From: DATIJJ01 sp039936115
Lineage (GTDB): Bacteria; Pseudomonadota; Gammaproteobacteria; DSM-16500
Direction of reading: 5' to 3'
DNA length: 11,773 nucleotides
NCBI GenBank assembly: GCA_039936115.1
Contig: JBDTIZ010000271.1
Location: forward strand, 1 to 11,773
The position numbers were made by a program, and so were the translations under genes. The notes beneath the pieces are model-generated. The model saw nothing but the letters and a program-made list of their open reading frames with translations, had not been told where the DNA came from and did no database searches. Positions 6,697 to 11,773 of this stretch are shown in pieces (positions within the stretch are counted from its first letter, which is position 1; every line of letters begins with the position of its first letter).

Positions 6697-8388
6697 TTAC
6701 TGTTTCTTGTTTGTCTGATTAATTGGCGTGTTCCGCAACCAATCAACTTGCAGACCGAGAAAATCATTTTTATCGACTCTCTCAGGAACCCAAACTTTCT
6801 TTCCATCAAAAAATACAATCCATACATTATTGTATGGAATGGAGTGATCATCACCAATAGGACCTGCGTTTACAACCCCAGTGGGTCCAAATTTAATTCT
6901 CCAATAATGCTCACGCAGAGGGTCAGGTTGCGATGCGAAGGTCCGTAAAGTTGCATTATCTTGATGAAGCAAGCTTTGGCCATAATTACCGATCAAAATA
7001 GGTATCGTATCAATATCTTGATTATGCAATCCGGTAATTTTGACTAAAAAAAACGGCGCAACACCCTGAGGGATATTAAGCTGCTTTAAGCCTTTAGCTA
7101 GAGTAGCTTGATACTGCGTGCGCACCACAAGTCGATAATTATAATTTAAATTTAGAACGCTTGCCAAAGCCCCTATGAGCGCAACTGCAATCAACACACC
7201 TCGGCGTAATCGTTGAGAATTTTTAGCTGGGAAGAGATTGGCAATAAAAAAGATAATGCCGATATACAACATTGGCTGCCAAACTTGCTGCACCATCAAT
7301 GACCGAGAGCCCGGGTACCAAATATTGCTCGTTGATTCAACAATCATTGTTGGCAAGGCAATAGCAAGCAACACCATGCACGTCCACGCTATCGGAATTT
7401 TAACCTGGGAATCAAGCACCTTATTTGCTGGAAATTTAAATAAGATAAAACAAAACAATAAAAATACAACGATAAAAATAACACTTATAACCCAGAGGGA
7501 CCAATCAGCCTGTGTGAGCTGCGTGGCGTTTAAATATAATGTGTGAAAGAAAAATTGTCTCATACTCGTAAGAAATTGATCGGAGAAGGTATGCCAATTC
7601 AATTGATAAAACGCATGGCCATTTCTGTTAACTGTATACCAAATACAATTAAAGATTAAAAAAATTGCCGCAAAAAATCCCGTATCCACGAGAGCGTGCT
7701 TCAGTCGTGTTATCCAATTTTGTGATTTTGACAATCGAAACAATCCTAAGAATGCAACAGCAATAATTGCGCCTGATTGTAACGTATAACTTGCAATCGA
7801 AATAAAATAACAAATCATTGCCAAACCCAGATCACTACCCATCGTCCTTTGATTATCGATATAGCGACAATAAAAGAAAATCGTCAATAAACTAAATCCG
7901 AGTGCAACCAGAAAGTCCCAAAATATCTGATTAAAATAATTAATATCACGAAAAGAGCCTGAAAAATTCCACACTAATACAACGATCGCAACGCAAAACG
8001 CAAAGGTACGACATTGCTTGTGCCCCAAACGATCCAATAAAAAGAAAGTAATAATTGCTAGAAAAGGATCTACACATTTACGAATAAGGTACAAACCCCA
8101 ATCCGTTTGATAAATCAGTGGGGAACCTATAAACCACCACCATGGAGATAAAGGATTGCGATCGTTCATCTTCCAGAATTCATGCATCATTTCTAAACCT
8201 TTTCCGTCATGCATAAATCCGAGCCAATTACGATCCTCCCCCATTGGCCAGACGGCAAAGCCAAAAGGTAAGTTAAGTAGCTGTAGACCACCCAAAATGA
8301 ATAAAGAGACAAGCCATATCGCAAAAATAACCCATGCGATTTGGCTCGTTGATAAGCGAGGATTTGAATTAATGGACGAATTGCTCAT
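6697..8388 (-). CDS. Polytopic membrane protein, putative GT-C-like glycosyltransferase (copy B)
   Basis: A 563-residue protein; AGGGA lies about 7 bases before ATG 8388. It is a clear paralogue of the 2656-4353 product over its full length. Both share WPMGEDRN (here Glu51, Asp52), FWKMNDRNPLSPWWW (Asp76), IRKCVDPFLAI, LLDRLGHKQCRTFAF, YPGSRSLMVQQVWQP and the soluble-looking end with NAGPIGDDH, FFDGKKVWVP and GLQVDW. Copy B has a slightly longer loop after WNFSGSF (RDINYFNQIFW). Roughly ten or eleven membrane helices are expected. It leads the operon with the acetyltransferase (18 bases apart) and ketoisomerase, so it may transfer the sugar those enzymes make, while copy A handles another. 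That pairing is inference, and no named family was recognised. It diverges from rfbF. Confidence 0.75.
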   Translation of the reverse strand: MSNSSINSNPRLSTSQIAWVIFAIWLVSLFILGGLQLLNLPFGFAVWPMGEDRNWLGFMHDGKGLEMMHEFWKMNDRNPLSPWWWFIGSPLIYQTDWGLYLIRKCVDPFLAIITFFLLDRLGHKQCRTFAFCVAIVVLVWNFSGSFRDINYFNQIFWDFLVALGFSLLTIFFYCRYIDNQRTMGSDLGLAMICYFISIASYTLQSGAIIAVAFLGLFRLSKSQNWITRLKHALVDTGFFAAIFLIFNCIWYTVNRNGHAFYQLNWHTFSDQFLTSMRQFFFHTLYLNATQLTQADWSLWVISVIFIVVFLLFCFILFKFPANKVLDSQVKIPIAWTCMVLLAIALPTMIVESTSNIWYPGSRSLMVQQVWQPMLYIGIIFFIANLFPAKNSQRLRRGVLIAVALIGALASVLNLNYNYRLVVRTQYQATLAKGLKQLNIPQGVAPFFLVKITGLHNQDIDTIPILIGNYGQSLLHQDNATLRTFASQPDPLREHYWRIKFGPTGVVNAGPIGDDHSIPYNNVWIVFFDGKKVWVPERVDKNDFLGLQVDWLRNTPINQTNKKQ

Positions 8389-8641
8389 TAGATTTCCCTA
8401 AGAGACCATCCTTTTATGGATGAGAAAATTGGTAAGGAGAATAACGTAACTGAACCGAAAAATCACCCATTACCAGCTTTAATAACAAACTTCGTGTGCA
8501 TTCTTGCTGGGTACCAAGGGAATACGGATAGCCTCGCCTCCTATAGGGGAAATAGATTCACTCCAGCCGCACTGATCAACAGACCTCTTGCAAAGAAATT
8601 AAAATCAAATAAACTGCGAAAACAATTTGAATTATCACCCT

Positions 8642-8670
8642 TTGTGGTTTTAGGCAAAAAAACCTAAAAT
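8642..8670 (+). promoter_or_regulatory. Candidate promoter for the rfbF-rfbG-rfbH operon
   Basis: TTGTGG (8642-8647, 3/6 to TTGACA), a 17-base spacer and TAAAAT (8665-8670, 5/6 to TATAAT). Transcription would start near 8677, about 32 bases before ATG 8709. The -35 box is weak, which would fit a need for an activator, but the spacing and place are right. Confidence 0.35.
8648..8669. repeat. 22-base palindrome inside the candidate rfbF promoter
   Basis: TTTTAGG (8648-8654) and CCTAAAA (8663-8669) are perfect inverted arms around CAAAAAAA. The element starts right after the proposed -35 box and overlaps the -10 box, the position of a repressor operator. No T-run follows on the plus strand, so it is not a simple terminator. 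Operator function is inference from position alone. Confidence 0.4.
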
Positions 8671-8708
8671 CAAATGCACTGATAGTGAACACAGAAAGGA
8701 CACAGAAG

Positions 8709-9479
8709 ATGAAAGCAGTTATCTTAGCCGGCGGCATGGGAACCAGGATAAGTGAAGAAACCTTGATAAAACCAAAACCAATGATAGAAATTGGTGGCAA
8801 ACCTATCCTTTGGCATATCATGAAAATTTATTCTGCGCATAATATTAACGATTTTATCATCTGCCTGGGCTATAAGGGCTATATGATCAAAGAATATTTT
8901 GCTAACTATTTTTTGCACACCTCTGATGTTACTTTCGATATGACCAATAATAATATGGAAATCCATCAAAATTACGCTGAACCCTGGCGAATCACACTGG
9001 TCGAAACCGGTGAAAAAACCATGACCGGTGGACGATTAAAACGTATCGCTAAACACATACCTAAAGATGAAGATTTCTGCTTTACTTACGGCGATGGCGT
9101 CGCCGATATTAATATCACTGAATTAATTAATTACCATCGACAACAAAATACATTGGCCACATTGACAGCTACCCAACCGCCAGGTCGCTTTGGTTCATTA
9201 GATATGGATAATGAAAAAGTACGTGGATTCAAAGAAAAACCGCAAGGCGATGGTGGCTGGATTAATGGCGGTTTTTTTGTTTTATCGCCTAAAGCGCTAG
9301 AGTATATCGTAGATGACGATACTATTTGGGAAAAATCCCCGCTAGAAAATCTGGCACTAGAAAATCAGCTCTCAGCTTTTTATCATCAAGGTTTTTGGCA
9401 AGCAATGGATACTATGCGTGACAAAAATCACTTAGAAGAACTGTGGGCAACAGATAATGCGCCATGGAAAATTTGGTAA
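8709..9479 (+). CDS. rfbF: Glucose-1-phosphate cytidylyltransferase
   Basis: A 256-residue protein, matching the usual RfbF length of about 257. I chose ATG 8709 over the GTG at 8685 because AGGA lies 8 bases before it and MKAVILAGG is the family's normal N-terminus. It makes CDP-glucose and pyrophosphate from CTP and glucose-1-phosphate in the cytoplasm, the first step to CDP-3,6-dideoxyhexoses. The nucleotide-binding loop GGMGTR is at 8-13, followed by KPKPMIEIGGKPILWHIMK. The metal-binding region YGDGVAD is at 127-133, and the later GFKEKP and WINGGFFVL stretches also fit RfbF. It is the first gene of the rightward operon, and rfbG follows 18 bases on. The gene is also called ddhA or ascA in other loci. 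Confidence 0.95.
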   Translation: MKAVILAGGMGTRISEETLIKPKPMIEIGGKPILWHIMKIYSAHNINDFIICLGYKGYMIKEYFANYFLHTSDVTFDMTNNNMEIHQNYAEPWRITLVETGEKTMTGGRLKRIAKHIPKDEDFCFTYGDGVADINITELINYHRQQNTLATLTATQPPGRFGSLDMDNEKVRGFKEKPQGDGGWINGGFFVLSPKALEYIVDDDTIWEKSPLENLALENQLSAFYHQGFWQAMDTMRDKNHLEELWATDNAPWKIW

Positions 9480-9497
9480 CCAAAAAAAGGCGACGAC

Positions 9498-10586
9498 ATG
9501 TTTTGGCAAGGTAAAAAAGTTCTTATCACAGGACACACTGGATTTAAAGGCAGCTGGCTATCATTATATTTGCAATCATTGGGCGCAGATGTCATAGGCT
9601 TCGCCCTAACAGCTCCTACCACTCCGAATCTTTTTACCTTAGCTGATGTTGCTACAAAAATGACCAGCGTCATAGGTGACATTCGTGATTTTGAATCAGT
9701 TCAGGCTGTGTTAAAAAAATATCGCCCCGAAATAATTATCCACATGGCTGCACAACCGCTTGTTCGTTATTCTTATCGGGAACCTATAGAGACCTATGCA
9801 ACCAACGTCATGGGCACAGTACATTTATTAGAAGCCGTGAGACAAGTCGGCGGCGTCAAATCAATTGTTAATGTCACTACCGATAAATGCTATGAAAATA
9901 AAGAATGGCATTGGGGCTATCGTGAAGGTGACAGGCTAGGCGGACATGATCCTTATAGCAATAGCAAAGCATGTGCAGAATTAGTGACGAGCGCTTATCG
10001 TTCTTCTTATTTTAATCCGTCCAACTACGAACAACATTACGTTGGCCTTGCATCAGCACGTGCAGGTAATGTTATTGGTGGCGGTGATTGGGCAGAAGAT
10101 CGTTTAATACCTGATATTATCAAAGCGTGTATGAATGATGTGAATGTTTCTATTCGCAATCCTCATGCATTGAGACCCTGGCAGCATGTGCTAGAACCTC
10201 TACATGGTTATGTATTGTTGGCAGAACGTTTATCTGAATCGCCAAGGAAATATGCACAAGCTTGGAATTTTGGGCCGAACGAAAATGATGTAAAACCCGT
10301 CAGCTGGATTGCTGACCGTATACTAAAATTCTGGAACAGCCATACTTCATGGGTCACTGAGAACGCAGAACATCCCCACGAAGCAACCTATCTTAAACTG
10401 GATTGCTCGAATGCAAAATCTGAATTAGGATGGCAGCCACGCTGGAACCTCGAAAGAGGTTTAAAAGAGACAGTCAATTGGTATAAAGCATACAAAGCAC
10501 AAGAAAACATGCGGGATATCACACTGGCAGAGATCAAAACTTATCTAAGCAATAGCCATACGATTCGGGCAGAAATTACACTTTAA
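9498..10586 (+). CDS. rfbG: CDP-glucose 4,6-dehydratase
   Basis: A 362-residue extended short-chain dehydrogenase/reductase of normal family length; AAAGG lies 7 bases before the ATG. It converts CDP-glucose to CDP-4-keto-6-deoxyglucose with bound NAD+. The N-terminal Rossmann motif TGHTGFKGSW (11-20) binds NAD. The active-site segment TTDKCYEN begins at 127, and Tyr153-x3-Lys157 (YSNSK) is the SDR catalytic pair. HMAAQPLVRYSY (82-93) and RPWQHVLEPLHGY are also typical of CDP-glucose dehydratases. It lies between rfbF and the rfbH-like gene, so the pathway order follows the gene order. The product is the branch point for abequose, paratose, tyvelose, ascarylose and branched CDP-sugars. Also called ddhB or ascB. 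Confidence 0.95.
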   Translation: MFWQGKKVLITGHTGFKGSWLSLYLQSLGADVIGFALTAPTTPNLFTLADVATKMTSVIGDIRDFESVQAVLKKYRPEIIIHMAAQPLVRYSYREPIETYATNVMGTVHLLEAVRQVGGVKSIVNVTTDKCYENKEWHWGYREGDRLGGHDPYSNSKACAELVTSAYRSSYFNPSNYEQHYVGLASARAGNVIGGGDWAEDRLIPDIIKACMNDVNVSIRNPHALRPWQHVLEPLHGYVLLAERLSESPRKYAQAWNFGPNENDVKPVSWIADRILKFWNSHTSWVTENAEHPHEATYLKLDCSNAKSELGWQPRWNLERGLKETVNWYKAYKAQENMRDITLAEIKTYLSNSHTIRAEITL

Positions 10587-10598
10587 AGAGAGATCACA

Positions 10599-11773
10599 AT
10601 GACCACACAACAATTTATTCATGTTCCTTATGGCAAAACCGTGCACGGTGAAGAAGAAATAGAAGCCGTTGTCGCCGTCCTTCGTACTTCTACTCAAATG
10701 GGAAAACATGTACGCGAGATGGAACAAGGCGTTTCCAATCTATTTGCTAAACAACATGGTGTCATGGTGAACTCAGGTTCTTCGGCAAATTATTTAGCTG
10801 TCGAAATATTAGATTTACCCCCAGAATCCGAAGTCATCACCCCTGTTTTAACTTTTTCAACCACGGTTGCTCCCTTAGTAAAAAATAAATTAATCCCAGC
10901 TTTTGTCGATGTCGCGCCTGGCACATTCAATATGGATGCCGACTTAGTTGAAAAAATGATTACGCCTAAAACCAAAGCGATGATGGTTCCTAATTTACTC
11001 GGCAATCTTCCCGACTGGCAAAAACTGCGTGAATTAGCCGATAAATACAATCTGTTCGTGATTGAAGATTCTGCTGATACATTAGGCGCAACCATTAATG
11101 GTGCTTCTGTTGGCAACTATACTGATATGAGTACAACGAGTTTTTATGGATCTCACGTGATTAACTGCGCTGGCAACGGCGGAATGCTCTGTATGAATGA
11201 TCAACGCTTAGCTGAACGCGCAAAATTATTGCGTAGCTGGGGACGTAGCTCATCATTGTTTGTGGAATCAGAAGCGATTGAAAATCGATTTAACATTCAA
11301 GTAGACGGTATTGATTACGATGCGAAATTTGTTTTCGAAGCGCTAGGTTACAATATGGAACCTTCTGAAATGGGTGCTGCATTTGGTCTGGTTCAATTAA
11401 AAAAATTAGATAAGAATATTGATACGCGAGAAGCCGCTTTCAAATCACACATGAATTTTTTTGGTAATTATCAAGATTGGTTTATTTTACCTAAACAATT
11501 ACCCAATTCCAGAACAGGATGGTTGGCTTTTGCTTTAACCGTAAAAGATAACGCGCCTTTCACACGTCAAGAATTGCAAATCTTTTTAGAAAAAAGAAAT
11601 ATTCAAACTCGCACTGTTTTTACCGGCAATATTTTACGCCAGCCTGGATTTGCTAATATTAAGCGTCATGAATCTAGTAACGGTTATCCGCATGCGGATC
11701 AAGTTATGCGCGGCGGGATTTTACTTGGTTGTCATCATGGGTTGAGCGAAGAAATGATGGCACACATTCATCA
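10599..11773 (+). CDS. rfbH: CDP-4-keto-6-deoxyglucose-3-dehydrase-like PLP/PMP enzyme (partial), lacks Fe-S cysteines
   Basis: The frame opens at ATG 10599, 12 bases after rfbG, and stays open for 391 codons to the window edge, so the last few dozen residues of an RfbH-like protein are missing. It is a DegT/DnrJ/EryC1-type fold-I protein: NSGSSANYLAVE (58-69) binds the cofactor phosphate and VIEDSADTLGA (154-164) holds the cofactor aspartate. In TSFYGSHVINCAGNGG the usual lysine is replaced by His186, the hallmark of sugar 3-dehydrases (RfbH/E1, ColD) rather than aminotransferases. Classical RfbH/E1 follows WGR with a cysteine-rich stretch carrying [2Fe-2S] ligands. Here WGR (214-216) is followed by SSSLFVESEAIENRF with no cysteine. 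The N-terminus is also about 25 residues shorter than E1. Its place after rfbF and rfbG argues for C3 deoxygenation of CDP-4-keto-6-deoxyglucose, but the mechanism may be ColD-like. The symbol rests on context and overall similarity. Confidence 0.8.
   Translation, partial: MTTQQFIHVPYGKTVHGEEEIEAVVAVLRTSTQMGKHVREMEQGVSNLFAKQHGVMVNSGSSANYLAVEILDLPPESEVITPVLTFSTTVAPLVKNKLIPAFVDVAPGTFNMDADLVEKMITPKTKAMMVPNLLGNLPDWQKLRELADKYNLFVIEDSADTLGATINGASVGNYTDMSTTSFYGSHVINCAGNGGMLCMNDQRLAERAKLLRSWGRSSSLFVESEAIENRFNIQVDGIDYDAKFVFEALGYNMEPSEMGAAFGLVQLKKLDKNIDTREAAFKSHMNFFGNYQDWFILPKQLPNSRTGWLAFALTVKDNAPFTRQELQIFLEKRNIQTRTVFTGNILRQPGFANIKRHESSNGYPHADQVMRGGILLGCHHGLSEEMMAHIH

Larger units (their letters stand above)
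8389..8708. other. 320-base divergent intergenic region, no convincing gene
   Basis: This region lies between the starts of copy B (minus) and rfbF (plus). An open frame of 83 codons (8416-8667, plus) has no ribosome site before its ATG and no recognisable domain, so I do not call it a gene. A short inverted repeat CATCC/GGATG (8407-8422) lies close to copy B. The rfbF promoter candidate and a 22-base palindrome occupy the right end. I saw no clear minus-strand promoter for copy B, no JUMPstart/ops-like motif and no RNA gene. Confidence 0.6.

Noticed and set aside
8685..8708. GTG start adding eight residues to RfbF
   Set aside because: AGGA is well spaced for ATG 8709, and the family begins with MKAVILAGG. 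The GAACACAGAA/GGACACAGAAG near-repeat here is short and probably chance.
1..11773. CRISPR arrays, tRNA or rRNA genes, transposase genes, prophage or toxin-antitoxin genes
   Set aside because: I looked for regularly spaced repeats, RNA-gene motifs and transposase-like proteins and saw none. The only mobile-like trace is the small hairpin element at 4444-4497.

Overview
The window is an accessory, AT-rich surface-polysaccharide (O-antigen/LPS-type) locus from a bacterium, most likely a gammaproteobacterium. The evidence is the CDP-sugar genes, the Shine-Dalgarno-led genes and the sigma70-like promoters. A Legionellales-type host is only a guess; nothing here fixes the genus.

Layout: (1) 1-4353, minus strand: a probable operon read right to left. 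It holds a large polytopic membrane protein of unknown family (copy A), an MBOAT O-acyltransferase broken by a frameshift in a G7 tract, an SGNH-fold partner, and the start of one more gene at the left edge. (2) 4354-4542: a divergent control region with a promoter on each strand and a 54-base hairpin element that contributes the -35 box of the rightward promoter. (3) 4543-5577, plus: a SAM-dependent methyltransferase with an N-terminal zinc-ribbon. (4) 5684-8388, minus: a second operon with copy B of the membrane protein, a hexapeptide-repeat sugar N-acetyltransferase and a nucleotide-sugar 3,4-ketoisomerase (FdtA/QdtA type). (5) 8389-8708: a 320-base divergent intergenic region. (6) 8709-11773, plus: rfbF, rfbG and a truncated rfbH-like gene.

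Working together: RfbF makes CDP-glucose and RfbG makes CDP-4-keto-6-deoxyglucose. The PLP/PMP enzyme at the right edge should deoxygenate C3 on the way to a 3,6-dideoxyhexose. The ketoisomerase/acetyltransferase pair points to a second unusual sugar, an N-acylated 3-amino-3,6-dideoxyhexose, but its aminotransferase is not in the window. The two membrane proteins look like GT-C-type glycosyltransferases or similar envelope enzymes. The MBOAT/SGNH pair would O-acylate the glycan.

The points most worth a second look are: the G-tract that puts the acyltransferase out of frame (possible phase switch); the rfbH-like protein that keeps the catalytic histidine but lacks the [2Fe-2S] cysteines of classical RfbH/E1; the paralogous membrane proteins bracketing a sugar-modification cassette; and the hairpin element built into a promoter.
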